From NCBI GenBank assembly GCA_025175895.1, contig CM046003.1, forward strand, positions 45,874,335 through 45,938,334: a stretch of DNA of 64,000 bases, read 5' to 3'. Under the pieces are notes generated by a model. It made no database searches, was not told the DNA's origin, and saw only the letters and a list, made by a program, of their open reading frames with translations. Of the stretch, positions 22,920-34,840 are shown piece by piece. The position numbers and the translations under genes are program-made. How positions within the stretch are numbered: position 1 is the stretch's first letter; each line of letters begins with the position of its first letter. The stretch comes from Wurfbainia villosa (lineage: Eukaryota > Streptophyta > Magnoliopsida > Zingiberales > Zingiberaceae).

Positions 22920-24370
22920 ACTCATTGATGACTATGATTCATGATAGACATATAAGATCTATTCGTAGTCCTTGACCTAAATCCGAGTCCGGCTTTGTTG
23001 TACACGACTCTTTGAGTTCCAAGTAGTCGGTTAAGATTCTTGGATCCCAACGTGAACCTTTCCAACCTAGCTTCGACCTCTTAAACTCGTCCTTTCAAGA
23101 GAGAATTCTCCTTCTCATGTTTTTCAACTTGAGTTGAGTTTCCCTCTTGAACTTGACTAGTTGAAGAGGTTAAAGTAGCCTCTTGCTAGAGGGTTTCAAC
23201 CTCTTCAAGTAATGACTCAACCCTAGACTCGGACTTAGTCAATTTCTTATTTAGCAACTTAATTTCATGATATAAGTTTGCAATTAATGAACGACTTACC
23301 TTAATCTTTTCTTTTGATTCGGCTTTGAGTCTTGACTCGAATTCATCCTCGGAGTCAGAGTCGGAGTTGGATTTGTAGTCGGCTTTGGACTCGGACTCAG
23401 ACTCTACCGGTTTCACCATGAGTATCAAGTCGTTATTTTGATCTTCTTCCTCCTCCCACGTTGCGTGAAATGCTTGCTTGGATTGAGATGGCTTGTTCTT
23501 GAGTCTTGGGCACTTGGACTTGTAATGACCCATGTTTTTGGGGGTTTCTTGCTCTTCAATTGCTCCCTTTTGTTTTTGATGATCCTCTGAACTAGATTGA
23601 CTAGTTCGGCCTCCATCTCCTTTTCGGATTCCAATTCGAATTCACCTTCCGATTCAGATTCTTCTTCTTTGGGAGGTATCTTTCTCTTTGCTTTTCGTCT
23701 CTATCCTGCAAACAACGCTACACCTTTCTTGACCGAGACCACGTTAGTTTATTCATGTAACTCAAATTCTGAAAACAATTCATCTAAACCTAATCTTAGA
23801 TACATCTTTAGGTACCTTGTAGACATCAACCATAGATGCCTGCAAGGTGGTCCTAGGAAAAGCATTAAGAGCGTACCTCATTAAATCCCGATTGTCTACC
23901 TTTTGTCCGATGGCATGTAGACAGTTCAAGATTTCTTAGATCCGCGCATGGAGTTGTGAAGTGGTCTCGCGATCTTGAATCTTTAGATTATACAATTTAT
24001 TGAATAGTAAATCTCTTCTACATACCTTAGCATCGGATGTCCTTTCATGTAGATCAATTAATTTGTTCCAGAGGTCTTTTGCGCTAATGAATGGTCCAAT
24101 TCAGTTGAGCTCCTCCTTGGACAAGCTGCATTGCAACATTTGGGTTGTTTTTGCATCGGCTTCAATTTGCTTCTTGGTTGCATTGGTCCACTTGTCGAAA
24201 TCCAAGGGCTCCCCTTGATCATTGGTGGGTAGAGCAAAGTCGGGTTGGATTATTATCCAAGTCTCGACTTGTGTTTTCAAAAAACACTCCATCCGACCTT
24301 TCCAATAACGGAAATCATTTCCGTTAAAGAAAGGAGGTCGGGTGGTGCTATACCCTTCAATGTGGACCAT
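22920..24370 (-). pseudogene. gag: Copia-type gag, family A copy 2
   Basis: Starts at ATG 24370 with HIEGYSTTRPPFFNGNDF. The first 89 codons are open through WIIIQPDFALPTNDQGEPLDF and end in a stop near the UBN2 middle. Further gag pieces follow in other frames: 23634-23425 (EKEMEAELVNLVQRII) and 23533-23186 (MGHYKSKCPRLKNK, the acidic Ser tract, and the same ESRVESLLEEVETL coiled coil as copy 1). The GHYKSKC piece keeps the His and last Cys of a zinc knuckle; the first CX2C is missing. Copy 1 lacks even this. There are multiple frameshifts. Confidence 0.8.
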
Positions 24371-24838
24371 TAATTATCTTGCAAAACACGAATAAAAACC
24401 AAAAGGAATTCCAAGACTTGGTCTTGGATTAGTAATGCAGGAAATAATAAGGAATAAATGAGAGATAAAAGACTAAACAAAAAACTTCGCACTTACAACC
24501 TTCGATGTCCACGAAAGGGTACTAAACGTTGGTTTTTGGGGATGAAGACAGCTTGTTACAAGAGTAAACCTTGGTAAGAATGTAGATCTCTAAGAGAGCT
24601 TCGATTTGGTAGGTAGCACGTTTTATGGGTCCACTTGTACGAAAAGTTATGCCCGTTTTACCGTCAGCTACTCCAAAAGCGAAATACTTGCATATACACA
24701 ATAAAAAAAAAGGGTACCAAGACTGTCTTGGATTAGTAGTGTGGGAGAAATAATAGGAGTAATTCATGAATCGAAAAATACAAAAAGAAAGCCAAAAAAG
24801 TGCTAGATTGGTGGTTTCACCAAATCTTAGCGCCCCCG

Positions 24839-24849
24839 CTCTGATACCA
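24839..24849 (-). other. Met-tRNA primer-binding site, family A copy 2
   Basis: The minus strand reads TGGTATCAGAG, exactly complementary to the initiator-Met tRNA end, two bases from the LTR. Confidence 0.85.
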
Positions 24850-24851
24850 AT

Positions 24852-25629
24852 TGTTGGATCGAGAAGCGTCGCTAGAGGGGGGGGGTGAATAGCGAGCGTA
24901 AAATCTTTCTTTTCGATGTTAAAATAAGAGCAAGTACAGTGGAAAAATAAATAACACAATTTATTTTTACTTGGTTCACAGTCCACTGGCTGCTAATCCA
25001 AAGCCCCGCCATCCTTGACCGCGTACAAAGGGGTAATCCACTATAGAGCCTCCTCCTCGTTGGAGGTAGGAGACAATGATCACAAAAACCGAAAACACGA
25101 GGATGAGACAACAAGCCTACCTCACCTCGTTACGATTAAAACCAAGAATACAATAAATAAAAACTAATACTTGTTGCTGTCAACGAAGATATTTTGAACT
25201 TGATGTTGCGTCGGCGTTATGACGATGTTAGAGCTTTGGCATTGCGGGAACACTTTGAGAGCAAGACGGATGAATCTTTGGGTTGGAGTCCTCCCCTCCT
25301 TTTATAGATTTGTGCCTTGGAATAAGTCTAGATGATGATCCTCAACTTTTGGAACTTCTCACGAGGTGGCACCTTATCTTATCGCGAAGTGGCCGTGTCA
25401 AACATTATCCTGTTTGAACTAGTGCAAAAGGTTGATTCGTCGCCATCAGTCGACTAATGCCTTCCATCAGTCGACTGATGTGCATCAGTCGACTATCCAA
25501 TGGCCACCAGTCGACTGTCAGCCTGACCACTTCCTTGCAGCAAAAGTTTAGCACGGAAAATGATAATATGACGGTTCCTTATCGTCCGATCTCGACCTAG
25601 ACCTTCCATTGGAAGTCTTAGTCGGATCG
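24852..25629 (-). repeat. Family A LTR, truncated
   Basis: Matches the LTR 8404-9476 up to about GTCGGATCG at 25629, then stops. It keeps the CAGTCGACTG cluster (25444-25515). Confidence 0.8.
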
Positions 25630-25799
25630 AGTAGAGAGGTGTCGTTCCTCTATTAGTGATTCAACAAATTCAATAAAATAAAGGACTTCATCAGGAATAT
25701 GATCTTTTCTATATTGATCAAGTTCTTTAAAAGTATAGTAAGATGTATTTACTTTAACAAAGTGATAAGTTATAACTAACAAGATTAATAAAAATTGCT
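25630..25799. other. AT-rich stretch, no feature seen
   Basis: Lies between the truncated family A LTR and the tandem repeat. No ORF or repeat signature. Confidence 0.5.
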
Positions 25800-28235
25800 A
25801 AAATTTCGGAAACCCAAGGCATGGTGAGACTCATGAGCATGTAAGGAACTCATTGGTGATGGTTTCAGTTGGTTTTGGTGTGTTTAAGTCCATCAACATC
25901 TTTTGGCCAAAACTCACTGATGGTCATATAGTGACTAGAATACAAAATGTTGGCTATGGGAGGACTTAGGAGGATGCAAGGAAGCCACTAGTTATGATTT
26001 TGGTCAGTTTTGATATGTCTTAAACCATCAATGAGCTTTGATAAAAATTTATTGATGGTCATATTATGTCTAGAATCAAGAATATTAGGCATGGACAGAC
26101 TCAAGAAGCTCAGAGGAATCTATTGGTGGTGTCTTAGAGTGACTATGGTGATTCCAAATCCTTAAGTGGGGTTGTACCAAATTTACTAAAGATTGTGAAA
26201 ATTTTAAAAATTCATAGGCTTTAATCTAGGCTTTGAAATTTAGATTTGAGGATATGGTCAAACTTTGAAGGTTGCAAGGAATGCACTGGTAGTGATTTCG
26301 ATCAGTTCTGATGTCTTTAAAGTTATCAATGAATTTTGATCAAAATTTACTGATAGTTATATAGTTACCAAAATTAAGAATATTGGGCATGGGCAAACTC
26401 AGAAGTGTTGGATCGAGAAGCGTCGCTAGAGGGGGGGGGGTGAATAGCGATCGTAAATCTTTTCTTTTTCGTTCGTTCAATACGCAAAGTAAGCACAGCG
26501 GAAAATAAATGAACACGTTTATTTTACTTGGTTCACAACCCAGCGGTTGCTACTCCAAGGCCCTATCGGTCCTAGACCGCGTACGGAGGGCAAAGCACTA
26601 AAACGTCTCCTCCTCGTTGGAGGTAGGAGACAACGATTACAAAAACCGAATACACGAGGATGAGGCAACAAGCCTACCTCACCTCGTTATGAAGATAAAA
26701 AAACACAGAATATAATATCAAAAATATTACTTGAATCTGCTGCCGACGAAGAAGATCTGAGGTTGTCGTCGCGTCGGCGTTATGACGGTGTTGAAGCGTT
26801 GGCGTTGTAGGAGCACTTGATGAATAATTGATGATCTTTGGAGATGAATCCTCCCCTCCTTTTATAGACTTTAGCCTATGAATTTGTCTCCTATTTCTTT
26901 GGAACGGATCATGAATTTTTCCAAATTTTTATCGCGAAGTGGCCGCGTCAAACGTTATCCGTTTTGACCTAGCGAAAGTAATCGCCGCCATCACGATCGA
27001 TGCATCTCACCGATCGATGATACGATCGATGATCATCTCATCATCGATCGATAACGATCCGCTGGCCACTTCCTGCGAAGAGATTAGCTCGGAAAATGAA
27101 AAATACGACGGTTTCTAACCGTCCGATCTCGACCTAGACCTTCCACAGGAAGTCTTAGTCGAATCGTCGCCTACGGTCGTCCCCGTAAAGAGGACACGAC
27201 CTTACAATCTCTCACTCACACGAGCTTACCTCGATAGTAGCTCTTGCTTCCGGCCTTCCACTCGATTCCTTCGGCTCCCTCCGAATTCACTCAAGTGTCG
27301 CCCGACCACCACGGCTTCCTCCGGGTGTCGCTAGCCTTCAGCTCCAGCTTTAGTACTTTTCTGCACACTTGATTTAGCTCGTGAGATAACAATATAAACT
27401 TAACTTTGTGTCTTTGCCATAATCAAAACACAGGTTCGATTATCTAGTGCCCCTGCACCAACAAGAAGGTTCAAAGGAATCCACTCAAGTGTCTTAGAGT
27501 GGATATAATGATTGCAATTCCCTTAGTGAGTTTGTGTCAAATTTACTAAGACATGCATATTTCAAAAATTCATAAGATGCAATTTAAGTCTTGGAATTCA
27601 GGTTTGATGGCATGATCATATTCCGAAGACTACAAGGAATGCAATGGTGTTGGTTTCAGTCGGCTCTAATATGTCTAGGGTCACCAGTGAGTTTTAGCCA
27701 AAATTCATTAATCATTATACAATGTTCAAAATCCATTGGCGATGTCTTAGAGTGGGTATAATAATCCTAACTCTCTTAGTGAATTTGTTTCAATTTATTA
27801 AAGACCATACATATTTTAGAAATTCAAAGAATGTAATTTAGACTTTAGAAATTAGGTTTGAGGGCATAGATAGACTCTAAAGGATGCAAAGAACTCGCTG
27901 ATGGTGTTTCAATCAATTCTGATGTATCTAAGATTATCAATAAGTTTTGATTAAAACTCATTGATAGTCATATAATACTCAAAATCAAGAATATTGGGCA
28001 TGGACTCAAGAGGCTCAAAGGAATCCATTGATGGTGTCTTGGAGTGAGTATGATTATCTCAAATTCCTAAGTGAGTTTGTGCCAAAATTACCAAAGGCTA
28101 TAATCTAGACTTTGAAATTTAGGTTTGAGGACAGGTCAAACTATAGAAGCTGCAAGAAATGCAGTAGTATTGGTTCCATTTGGTTTTGATGTGTTAGAGC
28201 TATTAGTGAGTTTCACGTAAAACTCAATGTTGTAA
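25800..28235. repeat. Degenerate tandem repeat, unit about 250-300 bp
   Basis: Recurring landmarks show the repeat. GTCTTAGAGTG-like blocks lie at 26131, 27491, 27743 and 28036. A GGAATGCA-(C/A)TGGT-like block lies near 25847, 25978, 26275, 27629, 27887 and 28155. After discounting the solo LTR, spacings of the first marker are about 297, 252 and 293 bp. Copies differ by many substitutions and indels. There is no coding frame. It could be an old satellite or a repeat within an unrecognised element. Confidence 0.7.
26406..27463 (-). repeat. Solo LTR, family A, target duplication AGAAG
   Basis: A 1058 bp LTR in minus orientation, TGTTGGATCG to CACCAACA on the plus strand. It is flanked by perfect AGAAG duplications (26401-26405 and 27464-27468). 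It interrupts one unit of the tandem repeat. Its palindrome cluster (26985-27060) is of the CGATCGATG type. A solo LTR arises by recombination between the two LTRs of a full element. Confidence 0.92.
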
Positions 28236-28775
28236 AGTGATGTGATTGTGTGAACTTTAGCATTTCATAAACAAATTAGTCCTAGGAACACATATGTATC
28301 AGTTTTGATTGAATATGGTAATGCTTGCTTTGATTGTCTATATTTTTTTGGCTAGGGCTCACTAAAGAAAAAAAAAATGATAGAAAAAGACAAGGAAGAT
28401 GAGTATTAAAAATGTACAATAAATAATTATATTATGATAATATCTAATTAAAAATACGAGATCATAATAGTTATACATTAGTAAGAGACCAAGAAAAATA
28501 TATACATGTCATCAGTTCTATCGACTACTGATGTCATCGATGCTATGGGTTGTTGCAATGTAGGTTATACTTACTAGAGCTGAAAAGCTCCACGAGAGTC
28601 CTCAGGGGCACGATGCAACGATAAAAGTGAAAAGACATTTCACAGTAGAACGTAGTTCAATTCTCTGCCGAGATAATATTCGACGATGAATTTCAGGGGC
28701 GGCTCTTTGTATAGAAGTTTGTCCGACGGATGAAGTAAGACTTCTACATTAGACAATTTTCCAAGGATGGCATGT
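28236..28775. other. Intervening sequence without recognised feature
   Basis: AT-rich to 28500, then moderately GC-balanced. It includes CATCAGTTCTATCGACTACTGATG, an imperfect relative of the palindrome motif found in the LTRs. No ORF of note. Confidence 0.4.
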
Positions 28776-29459
28776 GATGCAACTCGAAATTTCTACCTCC
28801 TTCGGGATGGAGATGTCAGGAAGGTTTAGAGTCCTCTCCAGCCACAACAATAAGAGATGATGATGAAAAGAGCAACAGGGAACAATGACAAGAGATTTAA
28901 CGTGGTTCGAAATTCCAATTTATACTTCACGGGCGAGTTTGAGAGTGAGCTCCGGCGCTAGACACCTTCACTATAATCCCTCATTCTCGGAAGTACTTCT
29001 GGAGGTGAAGAAAACCCCTTACAGAGAGAATATTTATACAAAGTAGAGACAAGTAAGATCAGTGTGACGGTCCGCCTCCTTCCTTCGTCTCAAATCCTAT
29101 TTCTCCCTCTGGTGATTGGCCTCCGTTCAGAAAACTCCCTCCTCGAGTGATCTAGCCTCCCTCCTAGTTTAAGTATTCACAGGTTAAAGATGAAGTCGAA
29201 TCAAATCCCCCTTTCTTCCTCCTTCCTTCTCTCCTTTTATAACTGCTGCCCCTAGAGCCAAATATTGCATAACAAACCACCCAGATCACTATCCACGTGG
29301 CAGACCCTTCCCTTGAGGAAGAATGCTGTTATGATATGAATGAGTGAAGGTCACTAAGAATCTTTTGTGGGGTCTTCCAAGTGTCTTGGTTTATTACACT
29401 ACATAACAAACTCTCATAATAGAAAGTACCTTTCCCTTTTTTTACCCTCACTTTACCAC
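28776..29459 (-). repeat. Partial LTR of a minus-strand Tat-type element
   Basis: Collinear with 48885-49574: shared blocks include AGAGATTTAACGTGGTTCG, GCTAGACACCTT, TCTTTTGTGGGGTC and CTCTCATRATA. It is cut at about 29459, where the Athila-like LTR begins. As the internal gag and primer site next to 48885 point leftward, this copy is the 3' LTR. Confidence 0.75.
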
Positions 29460-29464
29460 TGGGC

Positions 29465-31028
29465 CCTTGATGTGAGCAAAACATATAGAATTTTAGGAGT
29501 AGTTTTAGCACACATCTCATTGTATTTTGTACTAGTTTCATGCATATTCTTCCTAGTTTTGCAGTCATTTTCTATTTTCTAGTTTGGAGATCTGCACTTG
29601 CTATTTTTATGTGTAGAACAACATTTTGGAGGTAAAACGATACACTTTTAGAGCCAAAGGAAGGCGAGCATGTTCTGGTCGTGTTTCTCCCAAAATGCGG
29701 GCATGCTCCAGAGAAAAATAAGGCATTCACCAGATAGTTCAGAGGCGGACACGACTTGGTCATGTGAATCTCACATAGCCGTGTCCAACCCCCGAAACCA
29801 AAATCAAGTAGCAATTCCTGTGCCCCACACGGCTGGCCGTGTGGATTCCACACAGTCATGTGGCGCTAGGCTGACTTGACGCAACTAGGGTTTCATGGGG
29901 ATTTAATGAAAGTTGGATTCTCTTCTATAAATAGGAAGGAGGCTCGATGACTAGGATGACAAGAAGGTTCCCTAAAAAGCACCGGAGACTCGCAATGGAG
30001 AGGAAGGAAGCGACTAGAAGATCCATCTCGACGCTCTGACACCGTGGAGAATAACCAAAACACACAAATTGGATAGGACAGAAAGTACTTTCTTTATTTT
30101 CTTATTCTGCTTGCATTGGAATGACTTTTCTTAAGATGTCTTGTGTTTATTCTCATTCATCTATGAGTAGATATTTCGATTCTAGGTTTAGGGAGTAACT
30201 TGTGTATGTGGACATGCTAGTTCAAATAATTATTCATCTCTTTTGATTCTATTTGCAATTTTGTGTTGTTTAGATCGATGAGGATTATGTCTTGATTCTA
30301 TTTATATTGAACATAGACAATACAAGAGTGAGAGCCTTCGTATCAAAAATTTAGGAGAACCAAGGATGAACCTTGCGGTCATCCTCCCTCCCGTAATCGT
30401 AGAAGATAGAATATGATAGAGTAGGATATGAAATACAATTCGTCACTTCATAGGGATTATTAGGACATCTTCGTACCTCAATAACCTATCTTAACAGAAG
30501 GCCCAAAGTAGGAGAGATTAACTCTAGAAGGGTTGAGGGACCTTAGTGACAGAGGGCTCCCAATGGTATCAACCCCTTGAGCTCTGACGATCCGAAAGGG
30601 AAACTTGGTTAGGAATAGGCAGTTTTCGGTAGAAGAAAAAGTTCATCGGGCAAATGCATGATGATCCTCCTGCAAGATCATAATTAGAGATCCCAAAAGC
30701 ATATAATTGATATCATGTTCCATGTCGCACAAGTGAAATCGAAGTCTTAGAATCCTCTTGGGGAACTTTGAACCTACCTTCTCTTCCTCTGAGTGACACT
30801 GTACTTGAGTTAGGACTACCGTCAACCTCAAAACCCTTATTCTCTAGATATTAACTCCAAACTACAACATCCACTGGACAAACGGTATTCAAATCTCAGT
30901 CTCTGTGGGATCGATAAATCTTTTATTATTTGATGACATCTGTGCACTTGCAGGTGTTGAGCACGAGTGCGCGCTTTGAGTCCTTGATGATTCCCGTTGA
31001 AGATTTGAGGTCATACTCGCGTGCATCA
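29465..31028 (+). repeat. Athila-like LTR
   Basis: About 1.56 kb. It ends in GTGCATCA before the primer site and carries the CTCTGTGGGATCGATAAATC block near 30900 that typically precedes the 3' end of such LTRs. The left boundary is approximate because no partner LTR is present. Confidence 0.65.
29936..29943 (+). promoter_or_regulatory. TATA box in Athila-like LTR
   Basis: TATAAATA followed by GGAAGGAGG, about 1.1 kb before the primer site. A good match to a plant core promoter; transcription start not determinable. Confidence 0.55.
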
Positions 31029-31033
31029 AGTTT

Positions 31034-31053
31034 TTGGCGCCGTTGTCAGAAAC
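31034..31053 (+). other. Primer-binding site TTGGCGCC type
   Basis: TTGGCGCCGTTGTCAGAAAC resembles the primer site of Athila/Tat-clade gypsy elements. It lies six bases after the LTR end. Confidence 0.8.
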
Positions 31054-31406
31054 TGTTGATTCGATATCGAATCGAAAGTGGATAGTTTTGATCGGACCTA
31101 GGCTAGATTTGTTTTCTTATTTTATTTTATTTCATTTCAGTTTATTCAGTTTTGGATTGTTATTCATATTCAATTTATATTAATTTTAGTAGTCATATTA
31201 CATCTTGCTTTAGTTGAGTTTTTAGTTTTTCTTCATTTGGTTCAGTGCTTTAGGTTATTTGATTTCCTTTTAATAAGTAGTATATATACTCCCAATAGCA
31301 CAACTTAGTTCATCGTATGCATAGATGCTTAGGATCGAAAAATCTGCTTTTGATAGACCTAGAGATAGAACGAACCTACCATCGTAGGAGAGCTGAATAG
31401 AGAAGT

Positions 31407-32255
31407 ATGGAGGAGCAAGACACCCCTTTGGAGAACTTAGGTAGTCGACCTCTGCGGGATTATGCATCCCCCAGTGCTAGAGGGTATAGGTTGAGTATAG
31501 TTGGACCATCCATCACATCTAATAATTTTGAATTAAAACTTGTACTCATACACATGGTCCATTAGAGCCATTTTGGAGGAGCTGCAACTGAAGACCCAAA
31601 TCGACACCTAAAGACATTTTTAGAGATATGCTCAACAATGAAATTCAATGGAGTACCCATAGATGTGATCCATCTAAGACTCTTCCCATTCTCATTGTGG
31701 GACAAGGAGAAGACATGACTACACTCTCTTCCCTCAGGACGCATCACCACATGGGAGCAGTGCGAGCAACAATTCATGAATAAATTTTTTTCCACCAAGT
31801 AAGACTGCTCACATGTGCCACTTGATTATTAGCTTCCACTAGAAGGAAGGAGAGTCCCTGTTTGAAGCATGGGATGCTACAAAGGGCTACTCTATCAATG
31901 CCCCCATCACAGTCTAGAGAGGTGGCTGGTGATCCACATATTCTATAATGGGATCACATATGCCACGAAGGTTTCCCTTGATTCTATTGCAGGAGGAGAG
32001 CTAATGAACAAGACCATCGAGGAAGCGGAATAGTTGATCAAGGAGGTGGCCCAGAACCATCACCAATGGGCTTTCGAGCATAGTCACCAAGCACCGGCAG
32101 TCGTTAGATATGTCGTTAACTTTATTGATCATCTAGCAGCAAGGACGGACACACTAAGTAGATGGTTTGACTCCCTAACCCCTGCTTCTATTCGTGCAAC
32201 CAAATCCTTTCGTGATGGAGTAGCAGCATATCAGGAGGACTACTGTGAAGGGCAG
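31407..32255 (+). pseudogene. gag: Athila-like gag, N-terminal portion
   Basis: Starts at ATG 31407. The Retrotrans_gag domain is recognisable: NNFELKLVLIHMV, FGGAATEDPNRHLKTFLEIC, IHLRLFPFSLWDKEK, GRITTWEQCEQQFMNKFF, YNGITYATKVSLDSIAGGELMNKT. TAG, TGA and frameshift lesions occur near 31563, 31707, 31801 and 31870. The last open part (32034-32255) runs into the Tat insertion at GGCAG. Confidence 0.8.
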
Positions 32256-33446
32256 TGATACTACTGGTACCTTCTTTACATAATCCCCGATAGAGGGGTT
32301 AGCGGGTGACCTAAGATCCGATCCAAAATATACGGCTCAACTAAGAAAGGAAAGGAAGATTGGCACGGGCGAGCCTCAGAAGCCATTGGCATGGGCGAAC
32401 CTCAGAAGCCATTGGCACGGGCAAATATTGAAAGCCATTGGTACGGGCAAATATTGAAAGCCATTGGTACGGGAGAGTTAATGAAAGCCATTGGCACGGG
32501 CGAACCTCAGAAGCCATTGGCACGGGCGAACATTGGAAGCCATCGATACGGGAAAATATTGAGAGCCATTGGTATGGGAGAGTTAATGAAAGCAATTGAT
32601 ACGACAAAAGAGAGGCGGAGGGCGCTTCGCCAAGAAGCCAGCCCAATCTGATCCCCACAAGGGGAAGTTGGGCACGGGAAAGAGAGGAATTGGTTCGGGT
32701 TGATGAGGAACCCTAGGGCTAGGGCGTCCGTGGGCTATAGACCTAAAACTAGCTTCCCTCAACACGAAAGGTTGAGGGAGATAGTCTAGCCCAGTTTCCC
32801 GAAAAATAGAGGAAAGGGTGTTAGGCAACAGCCTGGAAGGCCCCACATAATATTCTAAAGAGTCTTCACTCCTGATATCTGTAACAGAATTATTCTCCAG
32901 GGAAAGGTGGTGGCCACGTGTACGATGGAGATAACCTACGACGTTACGATGACAGAAGAAAAGGAGGGAGATAAAAGGAGAGGAAGCAAGGAGGAAAGGG
33001 GATCCCGCGATCATTCCGATGTAGCAAGAGAGAAGAAGAGACAAGAGGAGAAGGAACAAAGGGAACGTTCATCTCGCCGGAGAAGAAGTACGGAGATCGG
33101 CCATTGCTACATCTCTTGTATTTTCCTCGTCTTGTAATATCATTGTAAGAGGTCTTTCTCCTCCACCTACGGAAACTTGCTTTCTATAAAGGAGGACCTT
33201 CATAGTGAAAGTGCTGGGGCACCGCATCTGGTGAGAAAACTCACCTCCGTGGAGTAGGAATCCTTATTCCGAACCACGTTACATCTTGTGTCTGAATCTC
33301 GATTGCTGGCGTCAGTTTCTTGCATTTCATCTACTTTATCCTCTTATTCTCTACTGATTACGGCCGGGGAGAATCCTCTTAGACCTCCCTCAGTGCTTCA
33401 CTGCATTGAAAACGGAGCGACTAGATTTTTTCCCATACCCGCATCA
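32256..33446 (+). repeat. Tat element 5' LTR
   Basis: 1191 bp from TGATAC to GCATCA, collinear with 46863-48023. It has an internal tandem repeat (32350-32600). A candidate TATA (TATAAA, 33185-33190) is mutated to TGTAAA in the 3' LTR. Confidence 0.93.
32350..32600 (+). repeat. 27 bp tandem repeat in Tat LTR
   Basis: About nine units built on AGCCATTGGYACGGG with alternating spacers (CGAACCTCAG, CAAATATTGA, AGAGTTAATGA). The 3' LTR (46970-47185) has about one unit fewer, which accounts for the length difference between the LTRs. Confidence 0.85.
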
Positions 33447-33447
33447 G

Positions 33448-33466
33448 TTGGCACCGTCTGTGGGAA
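33448..33466 (+). other. Tat primer-binding site
   Basis: TTGGCACCGTCTGTGGGAA, the typical Tat-lineage site, one base after the LTR. Confidence 0.88.
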
Positions 33467-33486
33467 CATTTGAGCTGGACGTCGAG

Positions 33487-34744
33487 ATGCAACCTGAGGA
33501 AATACAACAACCTGATACTTCTGCAGTGGAGGAGCGCCCCATCACCCTTCTACCATCGCAGCTGAAGGCCCTGATGGATGACTATATTACAAAAGCCCTC
33601 GCCAGGGAAAGGAGAAGGACCGGATATCTGCATCCGCACTCCAGGGAACCTTCTTCCAGAGGCCCACCCCTAGAAATGCCTCCTCCTTCTCGTACAACTG
33701 CTAATGGGGAAGTATTGCTTGGAGGCGGACTGGGGGGAAGAACGCCTCAGAATACTATGCCCTTCACCCAAACGCGCAGAGAGGAACAGGGTGAAAGTCA
33801 ATCAACCCGACCCCCAGAAGTATACGAGCCCAGTCCCTTCACGATGGACATTCTCACTGAGCTCCCTCCATCCTACTTCCGGAACCCTCAGGTCAATAAG
33901 TATGATGGTTCGACGGATCCTGAAGAGCACATATCACAATTCGACGGAGCGGCCTCGCTTCACTGTTATACTGACACTCTCAAGTGCCGAGTCTTCCGAA
34001 CCACCCTGACGGGCTCGGCGCAAAAGTGGTTTACTACTTTGCCCCCGGGGTCTATCACCTGTTTCGCTGACTTCCAGAGAATGTTCAGTCGGGAATTTGT
34101 CAGCTGCAAGGCATATAAACAAGACGCCTCTATGTTAATGCATATTACCCAGGGACCTTCAGAATCCCTTAGGGGGTATATTCATCGATTCACTTCTGCA
34201 GCTAGGGGAATCCCCGCCACCCGATCTGAATCTTTCAGAGGCGCTATTCAGCACGGGCTGAAGGAGGGACCCTTTCTCAGTTCCTTGTTAAGACAACCTA
34301 CGGATAGTTACGAAGAGCTACTGAGCCGTGCGGAGCAGTTTATCCGCGAAGAAGAAGGATTAAAATGCGGAGCGAACAGATGCCACGATCCCCACTGAAA
34401 GAGTTCGTCCCGCTGCTCTTCAAGCCCCTCCTCGGCGGGAGTATACAAGACCTTTTCGGCAGGAGGTTCCGAGGCCTAGTCCAATGCTGCAAGGTGTTCG
34501 CCCCACCCCGCCATTACAAATCATGGCTGCTGAAGCGCTTCCTCCTGTGAGGACATGGAAAGAACGTGAAATGGAATTTTACGATCAGCAGGGTCTGCTA
34601 CAACGACCCTTGGGACACAGGGGGATCCCGCGTAACCCCCCAGCCTCATTCTTTTGCCAATATCACACAGAATACGGCCACAGTAGTGGTCGATATTTCA
34701 AGTTACAAGAAGAATTGGATCGCCTCCATGCTACATATCCGTAA
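33487..34744 (+). pseudogene. gag: Tat gag
   Basis: ATG 33487 is chosen because the upstream in-frame ATG lies in the LTR. MQPEEIQQPDTSAVEE is also matched by the minus-strand gag at 48845. The N-terminal third is Pro/Arg-rich. The Retrotrans_gag domain covers about 33860-34330 (NKYDGSTDPEEHISQFDGA, GSAQKWFTTLPPGSI, FSREFVSCKAYKQDA). A frameshift near 34360 ends the main frame. The rest (34365-34744) is in other frames and carries a FFCQYHTEYGH...LQEELDRL zinc-finger-like end in which the final Cys is not evident. It would package element RNA if intact. Confidence 0.87.
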
Positions 34745-34840
34745 GTAAAGTTTCAGGCAGGAGGGCCGGCGCGGTGAGGCCCCCGACCTAATGTAACCCG
34801 TTCAGAGCCGTATAATCAACAACCCCGGGTCACTTTCCAA

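Larger units (their letters stand above)
21857..25629 (-). mobile_element. Gag-only family A copy 2, truncated at both ends
   Basis: From about 21857 to 24851 this follows the family A internal region (compare 5450-8403). A partial 5' LTR comes next (24852-25629, minus strand). The polypurine tract and 3' LTR are gone on the left, where CACTA sequence begins, and the LTR is cut at about 25629. Like copy 1 it has gag but no pol, which supports a true gag-only family. Confidence 0.82.

Noticed and set aside
23597..24327. Plus-strand ORFs opposite family A gag
   Set aside because: They are antisense shadows of the minus-strand gag; the gag frames have recognisable copia motifs and these do not.
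32341..33059. Minus-strand ORFs in the Tat 5' LTR, repeated at 47217-47799
   Set aside because: They fall wholly inside the LTR and its 27 bp repeat, with no domain; they are shadows of LTR sequence.
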